Below, piece by piece: positions 16,164-24,332 of a DNA stretch of 64,000 nt (the first letter of the stretch is position 1; every line of letters begins with the position of its first letter). Both the position numbers and the translations under genes were made by a program. This stretch comes from Cryomorphaceae bacterium BACL29 MAG-121220-bin8. Lineage in GTDB: Bacteria; Bacteroidota; Bacteroidia; Flavobacteriales; Flavobacteriaceae. Below the pieces are notes generated by a model. It searched no databases and was not told the origin of the DNA. It saw only the letters and a list, made by a program, of their open reading frames with translations. Location of the stretch: the NCBI GenBank assembly GCA_905182765.1, contig CAJJCV010000006.1, positions 1-64,000 on the forward strand. The letters are read 5' to 3'.

Positions 16164-17204
16164 ATGGAAGCTAAAAAAGATATTAGATCTTTAACAATTG
16201 AAGAGCTGACTTCTTTTTTTAAAACTAATAATATGCCCACTTACAGGGCTGCTCAAGTTTATAATTGGCTCTGGAAAAAATCTTGTTTATCATTTGATGA
16301 AATGACAAATGTTTCTTTAGAGTTAAGAAATCTATTAAAAAGCAAATTTGTAATTAATCACATTAAAATTGATAAGTTCCAGAAAAGTAAAGATGGAACT
16401 ATTAAAAATGCCATATCATTATTCGATAATCTTTTAGTTGAATCTGTTCTAATTCCTACACAATCAAGAACTACTGCATGCATTTCTAGTCAGGTTGGAT
16501 GTAGTTTGGATTGTGATTTTTGTGCAACTTCTAAGATGGATAGGATAAGAAATTTAAATCCTGATGAAATTTATGATCAGGCAGTCACTATCAACTCTCA
16601 AAGCATAAAATATCATGGTAGACCTATTTCTAATATAGTTTTTATGGGAATGGGTGAGCCTCTTTTGAATTATAATAATGTTATTAAAGGAATTGATAAA
16701 ATAACAAGCAAAGATGGTTTAGGCATGTCGCCAAAAAGAATAACTGTATCTACATCTGGTATTTCAAAATTAATTATTAAAATGGCCGATGATAATGTTA
16801 AATTTAATTTAGCAATTTCTCTGCATTCAGCCATTGAAAAAACAAGAAATGAAATCATGCCTTTTTCTAAAAAATTTCCATTAGAAAATCTTTTAGAAGC
16901 TATTCAATATTGGTATTTAAAAACAAATAAAATTGTAACTTATGAATACATAGTCTGGGAAGGAATTAATGATGATGATGATCACATAAACGCATTAGTG
17001 AGTTTTTGTAAATCTTCGCCTTCTAAGGTTAATCTTATCGAATATAATACAACTGATAATAAACTTTTTAAATCAGCAAATAATAAAGCCATTAATCAGT
17101 ATGTTAGTAAACTTGAAAAAAATAAAATACCTGTAACAATTCGTAAGTCAAGAGGAAAGGATATCGATGCAGCATGTGGGCAATTAGCTAATAAGTTAGA
17201 TTAA
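16164..17204 (+). CDS. rlmN: 23S rRNA/tRNA adenine-C2 methyltransferase (radical SAM)
   Basis: RlmN methylates A2503 of 23S rRNA and A37 of some tRNAs using two SAM molecules. The 346-residue protein has the radical-SAM cluster cysteines Cys113, Cys117 and Cys120 in CSLDCDFC, the SAM-binding GMGEPLLN segment, and the C-terminal Cys338 in DAACGQL, which forms the methyl-carrying intermediate in the family. Cys106 is the likely partner cysteine. The gene sits tightly between queA and the polyprenyl synthase gene. Confidence 0.95.
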   Translation: MEAKKDIRSLTIEELTSFFKTNNMPTYRAAQVYNWLWKKSCLSFDEMTNVSLELRNLLKSKFVINHIKIDKFQKSKDGTIKNAISLFDNLLVESVLIPTQSRTTACISSQVGCSLDCDFCATSKMDRIRNLNPDEIYDQAVTINSQSIKYHGRPISNIVFMGMGEPLLNYNNVIKGIDKITSKDGLGMSPKRITVSTSGISKLIIKMADDNVKFNLAISLHSAIEKTRNEIMPFSKKFPLENLLEAIQYWYLKTNKIVTYEYIVWEGINDDDDHINALVSFCKSSPSKVNLIEYNTTDNKLFKSANNKAINQYVSKLEKNKIPVTIRKSRGKDIDAACGQLANKLD

Positions 17205-17211
17205 TAGTTTT

Positions 17212-18186
17212 ATGAAAATTTTAGAGAAAATAAAATCACCTATCAAAAAAGAAATGGATCTTTTTGAGGAGAAGTTTTCAAGCTCTATGATTTCTGATGT
17301 TCCTTTGTTAAATAGAATTACTCATTATGTTGTAAAAAGAAAGGGAAAGCAAATGAGACCAATGTTTGTTTTTTTAACAGCAAAAATGATGTCAAATAAT
17401 GGATGTGTCAATGAAAAAGTTTTTAGGGCAGCTTCTATAATTGAACTCATTCATACTGCCACATTAATTCATGATGATGTAGTTGATTCAAGTGATAAAC
17501 GAAGAGGATTCTTTTCTTTAAATGCTTTGTGGAAAAATAAAATTGCTGTTTTGGTTGGAGACTTTTTATTGTCCAAAGGCATGTTGCTTTGTATTGACAA
17601 TGATGATTTTGACTTACTTAAAATAATTTCTAAATCAGTCAAGGATATGAGTCAAGGTGAGCTTTTGCAAATAGAAAAAGCAAGAAGATTAGATATTGAT
17701 GAAGAGACTTATTTTAATATAATTACTAAAAAAACAGCATCCTTAATTGCATCTTGCTGTGCATTAGGAGCTGCTGCTTCAAATTCTTCCAAAATTCAAA
17801 TTAATAAACTTTATGAATTAGGGGAAAAGATAGGTGTTGCTTTTCAATTAAAAGATGATTTATTTGATTATGGCACAAAAAAAATAGGTAAACCAACAGG
17901 AATTGATATAAAAGAAAAAAAATTAACTCTTCCTCTTATTTATGCTTTAAATAACTCATCAGAATCTAAAAAAAAATGGCTCATTAATTCAGTTAAAAAT
18001 GGTAATGACAATGCTATAAAAGATATTATAGATTATGTTACTGAAATTGGCGGGATAGATTATACTCAAAAGAAAATAAAAGAATATTATAATTCAGCAA
18101 TCGAAGATTTAAAATATTTTGAAGACAATGAATTTAAAGAAAGTTTAAAAAATCTAATTAAATACGTAATTGAAAGAAATTACTAA
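17212..18186 (+). CDS. Long-chain polyprenyl diphosphate synthase
   Basis: This trans-prenyltransferase extends FPP or GPP with isopentenyl diphosphate, probably to supply the menaquinone side chain. The 324-residue protein has the first aspartate-rich motif HDDVVDSSDKRRG (Asp88, Asp89, Asp92) and the second QLKDDLFDYG (Asp215, Asp216, Asp219). An alanine-serine stretch before the second motif is typical of long-chain enzymes. Chain length cannot be read securely. It is 7 bases after rlmN and 48 bases before dnaG. Confidence 0.91.
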   Translation: MKILEKIKSPIKKEMDLFEEKFSSSMISDVPLLNRITHYVVKRKGKQMRPMFVFLTAKMMSNNGCVNEKVFRAASIIELIHTATLIHDDVVDSSDKRRGFFSLNALWKNKIAVLVGDFLLSKGMLLCIDNDDFDLLKIISKSVKDMSQGELLQIEKARRLDIDEETYFNIITKKTASLIASCCALGAAASNSSKIQINKLYELGEKIGVAFQLKDDLFDYGTKKIGKPTGIDIKEKKLTLPLIYALNNSSESKKKWLINSVKNGNDNAIKDIIDYVTEIGGIDYTQKKIKEYYNSAIEDLKYFEDNEFKESLKNLIKYVIERNY

Positions 18187-18234
18187 TTTATTTAAATAAT
18201 ATTTTTTGTTTAAATTAATACCTTATAAAAAAAA

Positions 18235-20169
18235 TTGATTTCTAAAACCACAATAGATAAAGTTTTTGAGCAATCTCTAGTTGAAGAGGTCGTAGGTGAA
18301 TTCGTACAATTAAAAAAATCTGGTTCTAACTTTAAAGGGTTAAGTCCGTTTTCTAATGAAAAAACTCCAAGTTTTGTAGTTTCACCTGTTAAACAAATTT
18401 GGAAAGATTTTAGTAGTGGAAAAGGTGGTAATGCAGTTGCATTTTTGATGGAACATGAACATTTTACTTACCCAGAAGCTATTAAATATTTAGCAAGAAA
18501 ATATAATATTGAAATTGAAGAAACCCAGGTAAGTCCCTTAGATAAAGAAAAAGCTTCTGAAAAAGAAAGTTTATTTATAGTTTCTGATTATGCCAAAGAT
18601 TTTTTTAGTAAAACTTTATTAAACTCAAACGATGGAAAAGCTATTGGTCTTTCTTATTTTAAAGAGAGAGGTTTTAGTGATGAAACTATTAAAAAGTATG
18701 ATTTAGGGTATCTTCCAGACAAATTAAATTATTTTTCATCCGAAGCAGTCAAAAACGGTTATGACCCAGTTTTTTTAGAAAAATCTGGTTTATCAATTTT
18801 TCAAAATGAAAAATCAATTGATAGATTTAGGGGAAGGGTGATTTTTCCAATCCATAGTATGTCGGGTAGAACTCTTGGTTTTGGAGCTAGAATTTTAAAC
18901 AATCAACTTAAAACAGCTAAATATTTAAACTCACCTGAGAGCTTAATATATAATAAAAGCAAAATACTATATGGAATTTTTTATGCAAAACAGGAAATTG
19001 CAAAGCTTGATAATTGTTTTATAGTTGAAGGATACACTGATGTTATTCAGTTGCATCAAAAAGGTGTAATGAATGTAGTTTCTTCATCTGGAACTGCACT
19101 TACAATTGATCAAATTACTTTAATTAGAAGATTGACTTCAAATGTCACTATGCTTTTTGATGGTGATAAAGCAGGTGTTAATGCTACTTTAAGAGGAATT
19201 GATATTATTTTAACTGCAGGTTTAAATGTTAGCGTTTGTTCTTTTCCAAATGGTGAAGATCCAGATAGTTATAGTCAAGACAAGTCATATGAAGAAATAG
19301 ATGACTATTTAAAGAATAATTCACAAGATTTTATACAGTATAAAGCATCAATTTTAGCTTCAAATTCGAAAAACGATCCTATTTCTAAAGCAAATACTAT
19401 TAATGATATTATTAATAGTATTTCTATTATTCCAGATAGAATTAAACAAGAAATATATATAAAACACTGCTCATCCATTATGGATATTTCTGAGGAAGTT
19501 TTATTTAATTCTTTAGCTCAGAAAACCAAAAATGAAATTCATTCTATTTCTAAAAAAAGAATTGCTAAAGTTCAAAAAACATCAAAAAATAAAGAGGTTA
19601 ATTTACTTTTCGAATTAGAAAAAAAAATTATTGAAATTCTTTTGTTGTATGGAGATAAGAAAGAAAAGTTTGAAGAATTAATCTTAAAAAATGATGAAGA
19701 TGGTAATGTTGTTTTGGAACCTACAATAGTCAATTCTTTAGTTTATGAAAAAATATTTCTTGATCTGCAGCAAGATGAAATTGAATTTACTAACGAATCT
19801 TTTAAAGTTATTTATGAAAAAATTATTAACGAATTTCAAAAAAATCAAAAGTTAATTTTAGAAATTTTCTTAAACAATTTAAATCAGGAACTAGCTAATC
19901 ATGTTACTGGAATTTTAATGAATGAAGATCAATATGAACTTCACGATTGGTTAAGCAAGGATATTGTTGTTAAACATAAGGACAGGGTTATTAGTCAATT
20001 AGTTTCTGAAACTATATTAAGTTTAAGAACATTTTTAATTAATAAAAAAGTTGAAGAATTAAAAGAAGAAACTAAAGACAGCTTGGAAAATGATAAAATA
20101 TTGGAAGAAATTGGTGAATACCATAAATTAAAAACACTTCTATCTAAGAAGCTAAACAGAGTGTTGTAG
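18235..20169 (+). CDS. dnaG: DNA primase with a degenerate zinc-finger domain
   Basis: DnaG makes RNA primers at replication forks. The 644-residue protein starts at a TTG (18235), giving MISKTTIDKVF, a typical N-terminus for the group; no ATG lies nearby. The N-terminal domain keeps the fold signature NEKTPSFVV, but the four canonical CHC2 zinc ligands are replaced by Ser37, Ser40, Asp58 and Ser61. The TOPRIM core is intact, with FIVEGYTDVI and MLFDGDKAG. A long C-terminal region follows for helicase contact. The zinc-ligand loss looks lineage-wide in Flavobacteriia from memory, not from a search. The stop directly abuts the stop of nadE on the other strand. Confidence 0.95.
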   Translation: MISKTTIDKVFEQSLVEEVVGEFVQLKKSGSNFKGLSPFSNEKTPSFVVSPVKQIWKDFSSGKGGNAVAFLMEHEHFTYPEAIKYLARKYNIEIEETQVSPLDKEKASEKESLFIVSDYAKDFFSKTLLNSNDGKAIGLSYFKERGFSDETIKKYDLGYLPDKLNYFSSEAVKNGYDPVFLEKSGLSIFQNEKSIDRFRGRVIFPIHSMSGRTLGFGARILNNQLKTAKYLNSPESLIYNKSKILYGIFYAKQEIAKLDNCFIVEGYTDVIQLHQKGVMNVVSSSGTALTIDQITLIRRLTSNVTMLFDGDKAGVNATLRGIDIILTAGLNVSVCSFPNGEDPDSYSQDKSYEEIDDYLKNNSQDFIQYKASILASNSKNDPISKANTINDIINSISIIPDRIKQEIYIKHCSSIMDISEEVLFNSLAQKTKNEIHSISKKRIAKVQKTSKNKEVNLLFELEKKIIEILLLYGDKKEKFEELILKNDEDGNVVLEPTIVNSLVYEKIFLDLQQDEIEFTNESFKVIYEKIINEFQKNQKLILEIFLNNLNQELANHVTGILMNEDQYELHDWLSKDIVVKHKDRVISQLVSETILSLRTFLINKKVEELKEETKDSLENDKILEEIGEYHKLKTLLSKKLNRVL

Positions 20170-20952
20170 TTATTTTAATTCTTCAGGTATTTTATAAATT
20201 GGTATGGGAATCATTTTGTGTAGATTCTGCTGATTAAATTTTGTTAAAATTTCAATAACTTTCTTTTCTCTTCCTGTAAAACCAACTGACTTATTAAGAA
20301 CTTTTTGCTTCATAGCCCATTCAAGTTCTTTATAGGTTGCTCCAATTTGATCTTCATCTGTTCTTCCATCATCCCACAAACCATCTGTTGGTTTAGCTTT
20401 TATAATTTCGTCTATTACACCAAGTGTTTTTGAAATTTCAAAAACATCTGTTTTGTTTAAATCTGCTATAGGACTTATGTCAACTCCTCCGTCACCATAT
20501 TTAGTATAAAAACCAATTCCAAAATCTTCAACTTTATTTCCAGTACCAACTACTAAGTAATTGTTGATTCCAGCAAAATAGTATAATGTTGTCATTCTTA
20601 GTCTAGATCTTGAATTAGCTAATGATAAAAAATTATTTTGATCATTATTTTTTTCAACTGCACTTTTAAAAGAAGAAAATACGTTGTTTAGATCAATAGA
20701 CTTATGAGAAATATTATTGAAGTTTTTTTGTAACCATTTTATATGGTTTGAAGCTCTGTTTACTTCATTTTTGCTTTGTAATATTGGCATGTCAATACAT
20801 AATGTAGGGAGACCAGTATTTGCGCACAGAGTAGATGTTAATGCAGAATCTATTCCTCCTGAAATTCCGACTACAAATCCATTAGTTTTTGATTTCTTAG
20901 AGTAATCTTTTAGCCATTGAATTATGTTGTCAGCAATTATATCGTATTTCAT
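20170..20952 (-). CDS. nadE: NH3-dependent NAD+ synthetase
   Basis: NadE amidates deamido-NAD at the last step of NAD synthesis. The 260-residue protein has the PP-loop SGGIDS at residues 31-36 and the segments GTGNKVEDFGIGF and KYGDGGVDISPIADL that form the active site. There is no N-terminal glutaminase domain, so it should use ammonia. It is divergent from gldB with 58 bases between starts and converges on dnaG with no gap. Confidence 0.95.
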   Translation of the reverse strand: MKYDIIADNIIQWLKDYSKKSKTNGFVVGISGGIDSALTSTLCANTGLPTLCIDMPILQSKNEVNRASNHIKWLQKNFNNISHKSIDLNNVFSSFKSAVEKNNDQNNFLSLANSRSRLRMTTLYYFAGINNYLVVGTGNKVEDFGIGFYTKYGDGGVDISPIADLNKTDVFEISKTLGVIDEIIKAKPTDGLWDDGRTDEDQIGATYKELEWAMKQKVLNKSVGFTGREKKVIEILTKFNQQNLHKMIPIPIYKIPEELK

Positions 20953-20977
20953 TTGTAAATGTTTATTGACTTTGTGT

Positions 20978-20985
20978 TAAATTTG
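20978..20985 (+). promoter_or_regulatory. Bacteroidota -7 element upstream of gldB
   Basis: TAAATTTG at 20978-20985 is a perfect TAnnTTTG match 25 bases before the gldB ATG. A TTG occurs at 20953-20955 with a 22-base spacer, within the broad spacing reported for this phylum. It probably drives gldB and gldC. Confidence 0.6.
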
Positions 20986-21010
20986 ATAAAATTTTGCACA
21001 CACTAAATTA

Positions 21011-21949
21011 ATGGATTATAATAATATATTCACAGTAATTTTATTTGTTTTTTTTACAACAGGATGTAATGATGTAAATCAAGATGAAGATATAGAAATC
21101 GTCAGATTTGAAAAACAATTTTATAATTCAGATGAAAATCAATTAGATGATTTGATCTACAAGTACCCTTATTTATTTCCAAGTCAATTTCCTAAATCTA
21201 CATGGGTAAATAAAATTAATGATTCAATTGAAAGAATTCTTTACGATAAATCTACAGTTCACTTTGAAGACTATGATTTTAATTCTTTAAAAATAAAATC
21301 AATATTTAATAACGCTAAAAATGTATTAGAAAACTTTAAAACTCCTAAAATTTATACTCTCATTAATAAAGGTGATTTTGTAGATAGGATGATTTATAAC
21401 GATCCTTATTTGTTTATTTCTCTGAATTTATATTTTGGATCTAATTATTATAAAAACATCCCTGATTATATTTCTAAAAAAATGGATAAGTTTTTCATTC
21501 CCAATGATATCGCATTTAGAATTTCAGAATCGTATGTTAAAGATAATAATGACGACAGAACCCTATTGTCAAATATGGTTTTATATGGAAAAATCATTTA
21601 TTTAAATAAGTTATTAAATATTGGTGAAGAAGATTGGGTTGTATTTAATACTTCGTTTGAAAAAATGAAATGGACTAATGAAAATGAATTTGACATTTGG
21701 AATTATTTTGTTAAAAACGAATATTTTTTTGACACAGATATTGATCTTAGGTCTAGATTTATGTTTTTAGCACCATATTCAAAATTTAATTTAGATATTG
21801 ATAAAGAATCTCCGGGAGCTATTGGGCGTTGGCTGGGTTATAAAATTGTAGATTCTTATATGAAAAATAATAAAACCAATCTAAATGAATTAGTAGATTT
21901 AGATCATTATACTATCTTTAAAAAATCAAAATATAAACCATCCAAATAA
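21011..21949 (+). CDS. gldB: Gliding motility lipoprotein GldB
   Basis: GldB is a lipoprotein required for gliding in Flavobacterium. The 312-residue protein has a short signal ending in FTTGC with acyl Cys19, and the family C-terminal segment SPGAIGRWLGYKIVDSYM. The biochemical role of GldB is not established. It overlaps gldC as TAATG. The genes may be retained for a cell-envelope role even if the organism does not glide, because the other core gld genes are not in this window. Confidence 0.92.
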   Translation: MDYNNIFTVILFVFFTTGCNDVNQDEDIEIVRFEKQFYNSDENQLDDLIYKYPYLFPSQFPKSTWVNKINDSIERILYDKSTVHFEDYDFNSLKIKSIFNNAKNVLENFKTPKIYTLINKGDFVDRMIYNDPYLFISLNLYFGSNYYKNIPDYISKKMDKFFIPNDIAFRISESYVKDNNDDRTLLSNMVLYGKIIYLNKLLNIGEEDWVVFNTSFEKMKWTNENEFDIWNYFVKNEYFFDTDIDLRSRFMFLAPYSKFNLDIDKESPGAIGRWLGYKIVDSYMKNNKTNLNELVDLDHYTIFKKSKYKPSK

Positions 21950-22278
21950 TGAAAAAAACTCAAATTTCCTTTAATGTAGAATTAGATGAAAACAAAATAC
22001 CTGAAAAAATTTCTTGGTCTGCAACTGATGGGGGAATCAAAAATAAAGAATCTAAAGCTGTTTTTTTATCAGTTTGGGATCATGAACCTCAAGAAACTTT
22101 AAAGATTGATTTGTGGACTAAAGATATGCCAGTGGATCAGATGAATATTTTTTTTCATCAAACATTGGTGAGTATGAGTGATACTTATTTTAGATCAACT
22201 AATAATGAAAAAATGACAGATTCGTTTAAGCAATTTTGTGATTATTTTGCTGAAAAATTAAACATTAAACTTTCTTAG
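21949..22278 (+). CDS. gldC: Gliding motility protein GldC
   Basis: The 109-residue protein begins with TQISFNVELDENKIPEKISWSA and contains LSVWDHEPQETLKIDLWTKDMPVDQM, matching the GldC family. It has no signal peptide and is probably cytoplasmic or inner-membrane associated. Its molecular role is unknown; in Flavobacterium it is encoded with gldB and is needed for efficient gliding. Its end overlaps the convergent engB gene by 14 bases. Confidence 0.93.
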   Translation: MKKTQISFNVELDENKIPEKISWSATDGGIKNKESKAVFLSVWDHEPQETLKIDLWTKDMPVDQMNIFFHQTLVSMSDTYFRSTNNEKMTDSFKQFCDYFAEKLNIKLS

Positions 22279-22867
22279 AGTTCAATTCGCTTGAAATGCT
22301 TTTTAAAATTTCATCTCGACCTAGTTTCGATTTAGAAGAGCTTATAAAATGTTCTGGATGAATGCCTGTTTCATCAAATAAAATTTTAAGATAATTTTCA
22401 GGGTTTTCAATAAATTCTCGTTTATTTAGTTTGTCAGCTTTTGTAAAAATTATTTTGAATTTAATGTTATTTTGGATTAGCCATTGCATAAATTCTAAGT
22501 CTATTTTCTGAAGATTTAATCTAATATCTATTAATAGATATGTTAAGTTGATAGTAGTCCTATTCAAAAAGTAATCAGTAATTATTTCTTCTATTTTTCT
22601 TTTTTCTTTTTTTGATTTTCTTGCAAAACCATAACCAGGTAGATCTACTAAAAACCATTTTTTATTAATTAAAAAATGATTTATAAGTAATGTTTTTCCA
22701 GGTGTTCCTGAAATTTTAGCTAATTTCTTACTATTTGTAATTGAATTTATTAATGAAGATTTACCAACATTAGATCTTCCTATAAATGCAAATTCATGAA
22801 ATTTTTGATCGGGACAGTCTATTGATTTTGAGCTACTTTTAATAAAACTAGATGATATTATTTTCAT
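22265..22867 (-). CDS. engB: Ribosome biogenesis GTPase EngB (YihA/YsxC)
   Basis: EngB is a small GTPase that assists assembly of the 50S subunit. The 200-residue protein has the P-loop GRSNVGKSS at residues 30-38, G2 threonine in SGTPGKT, G3 DLPGYGFA and G4 TKADK. It follows the alpha/beta hydrolase gene by 3 bases on the same strand, so the two are probably one transcript. Its 3' end runs into gldC. Confidence 0.96.
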   Translation of the reverse strand: MKIISSSFIKSSSKSIDCPDQKFHEFAFIGRSNVGKSSLINSITNSKKLAKISGTPGKTLLINHFLINKKWFLVDLPGYGFARKSKKEKRKIEEIITDYFLNRTTINLTYLLIDIRLNLQKIDLEFMQWLIQNNIKFKIIFTKADKLNKREFIENPENYLKILFDETGIHPEHFISSSKSKLGRDEILKSISSELNSKKV

Positions 22868-22870
22868 ATA

Positions 22871-23638
22871 TCATAGTTTGTTTTCTATAAGCCATTTATA
22901 AACAGTGCTATTAAACTTTTTCGGATGTTCCATCATTGGAGCATGACCACATTTTTCAAACCAAAACAGTTTAGAGTTTGGTAATAATTTATCAAATTCT
23001 TTTGCCACTTCTGGGGGGGTAACACTATCATTTTTACCCCATATCAATGCTATGGGAACACTTAAGTTAGGAAGGTCCTTTGCCATATTGTGTCTAATTG
23101 CACTCTTTGCGACTGCTAAAATTTTTAAAACTTTTCTTCTATCATTAACAGCTTCAAATATTTCGTCAACTACTTCTTTGGTTGCTGTTTCAGGAGAATA
23201 AAAAACATTTTGGGTTTTATTTTTTATAAAATCATAATCTCCTCTCCTAGGATATGTATCACCCATTGAATTTTCGTATAGACCGGAACTTCCTGTCAAA
23301 ACTAAAGCCTTAGTATTTAATGGATATAATTTCGCATGTACTAATGCTATATGTCCACCCAAAGAATTCCCAACCAAAATCACTTTTTTTAACCCTAATT
23401 GTACAATAAAATTATTAATATACTTTGCAAAGAACTTGACATTTGTATCTAGAAGTGACGCGGTATAAATTGGCAATTCGGGCATAAATACTTGATAGCC
23501 TAATTCAGGAAATTTTTCTAAAAAACCTTTGAAATTTCCTAGTCCTCCCATAAGTCCATGTAATACAATTATAGGATTACCTTCTCCTACTACAGTATAT
23601 TTAAAACCATTTTTTTCAATATGTTTTAGACTACCCAC
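22871..23638 (-). CDS. Alpha/beta hydrolase of unknown substrate
   Basis: The 255-residue protein has the HGLMGG oxyanion segment, the nucleophile elbow GNSLGGH with Ser92, a likely acid Asp204 in GKNDSVTP and a likely His232 in CGHAPM, so the triad is complete. There is no signal peptide. The start is a GTG at 23636-23638, 29 bases downstream of the predicted transcription start. The pattern fits broad esterase or lactonase families and no specific substrate can be named. It is cotranscribed with engB. Confidence 0.88.
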   Translation of the reverse strand: MGSLKHIEKNGFKYTVVGEGNPIIVLHGLMGGLGNFKGFLEKFPELGYQVFMPELPIYTASLLDTNVKFFAKYINNFIVQLGLKKVILVGNSLGGHIALVHAKLYPLNTKALVLTGSSGLYENSMGDTYPRRGDYDFIKNKTQNVFYSPETATKEVVDEIFEAVNDRRKVLKILAVAKSAIRHNMAKDLPNLSVPIALIWGKNDSVTPPEVAKEFDKLLPNSKLFWFEKCGHAPMMEHPKKFNSTVYKWLIENKL

Positions 23639-23673
23639 TATTATTAAATATTTTTAATATTATATTAACATTA

Positions 23674-23681
23674 CAAATATA
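23674..23681 (-). promoter_or_regulatory. Bacteroidota -7 element of the hydrolase-engB unit
   Basis: On the reverse strand 23681-23674 reads TATATTTG, a perfect TAnnTTTG. The predicted start near 23667 lies about 29 bases ahead of the GTG initiation codon. Confidence 0.55.
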
Positions 23682-23732
23682 GTTATTTACAATCATAATA
23701 AATCCTCCTTTATTTTTTTATTATTCCACTTC

Positions 23733-23805
23733 TTAACAAATATAAAAGATTGTTAATGAGCTATTTAGTCATATCATTTGCTTGTTGATTGTTAATTATT
23801 AACAA
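23733..23805. repeat. Two inverted-repeat pairs built on TTGTTAA/TTAACAA upstream of mraZ
   Basis: TTAACAA (23733-23739) faces TTGTTAA (23750-23756), and TTGTTAAT (23789-23796) faces ATTAACAA (23798-23805) with one central base. The same heptamer thus occurs four times within 73 bases, between the hydrolase promoter and the MraZ repeats. This may be a binding site for an unknown regulator, or two small hairpins. No function is assigned. Confidence 0.5.
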
Positions 23806-23806
23806 A

Positions 23807-23836
23807 GTGGTAAAATGTGGTAAAATGTGGTAAAAT
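23807..23836 (+). promoter_or_regulatory. MraZ-type operator: three tandem 10-bp repeats
   Basis: GTGGTAAAAT occurs three times head to tail at 23807-23816, 23817-23826 and 23827-23836. TGGT cores separated by one helical turn resemble the TGGGN repeats with 5-base spacers bound by E. coli MraZ upstream of its own operon. The repeats end 5 bases before the -7 element and cover the expected -33 region, so a bound MraZ ring would block the dcw promoter. Confidence 0.75.
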
Positions 23837-23841
23837 TTCAA

Positions 23842-23849
23842 TATATTTG
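23842..23849 (+). promoter_or_regulatory. Promoter -7 element of the dcw cluster
   Basis: TATATTTG at 23842-23849 is a perfect TAnnTTTG element, 18 bases upstream of the mraZ GTG start. The MraZ repeats occupy the -33 position, where no TTG is found. Confidence 0.65.
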
Positions 23850-23867
23850 AGTTAAACCAATATTGTT

Positions 23868-24332
23868 GTGATTAAATTGATAGGAACATATGAATGTAAA
23901 ATTGATGTCAAGGGACGTTTGATGTTTCCGGTTAATTTAAAAAAGCAATTGGGTAAGCATTTAAACGAAAGTTTTATTGTTAAGAGATCTGTTTTTCAAA
24001 ATTGTTTAGAGCTTCACCCTTATTCTGAATGGAAATTAACCATGGAAAAGCTTAACAAGCTCAATAGATTTGTGAAAAAAAATAACGATTTCATAAGAAG
24101 ATATAATGCAGGTGTTAGAATCATTGACTTAGACAATAACGGTAGGTTATTGATTCCAAAAGATTTATCAAAATTATATTTTTCTAATAACGAGATTGTT
24201 CTCACATCTGCTATTAATATAATTGAGGTTTGGGATAAAAATTCTTACGAGGATGTTATCACTGATCCAAATTTAAATTTTGCAGATCTATCAGAAAGTG
24301 TAATGGGTAATCAGTCAAGCGATGTATCATAA
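23868..24332 (+). CDS. mraZ: Division/cell wall cluster transcriptional regulator MraZ
   Basis: MraZ is an AbrB-fold DNA-binding protein that forms rings and regulates the dcw promoter. The 154-residue protein starts at GTG 23868 with LIGTYECKIDVKGRLMFPV and has the second repeat GVRIIDLDNNGRLLIPKDL, so both DGRL-like swapped-hairpin motifs are present. It heads a chain of fourteen closely spaced genes and lies just downstream of its probable operator. It overlaps rsmH by 11 bases. Confidence 0.95.
   Translation: MIKLIGTYECKIDVKGRLMFPVNLKKQLGKHLNESFIVKRSVFQNCLELHPYSEWKLTMEKLNKLNRFVKKNNDFIRRYNAGVRIIDLDNNGRLLIPKDLSKLYFSNNEIVLTSAINIIEVWDKNSYEDVITDPNLNFADLSESVMGNQSSDVS

Noticed and set aside
23807..23836. 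GTGGTAAAAT tandem repeat as a CRISPR or microsatellite
   Set aside because: Three 10-bp units without spacers, placed on the mraZ promoter, fit an MraZ operator better.
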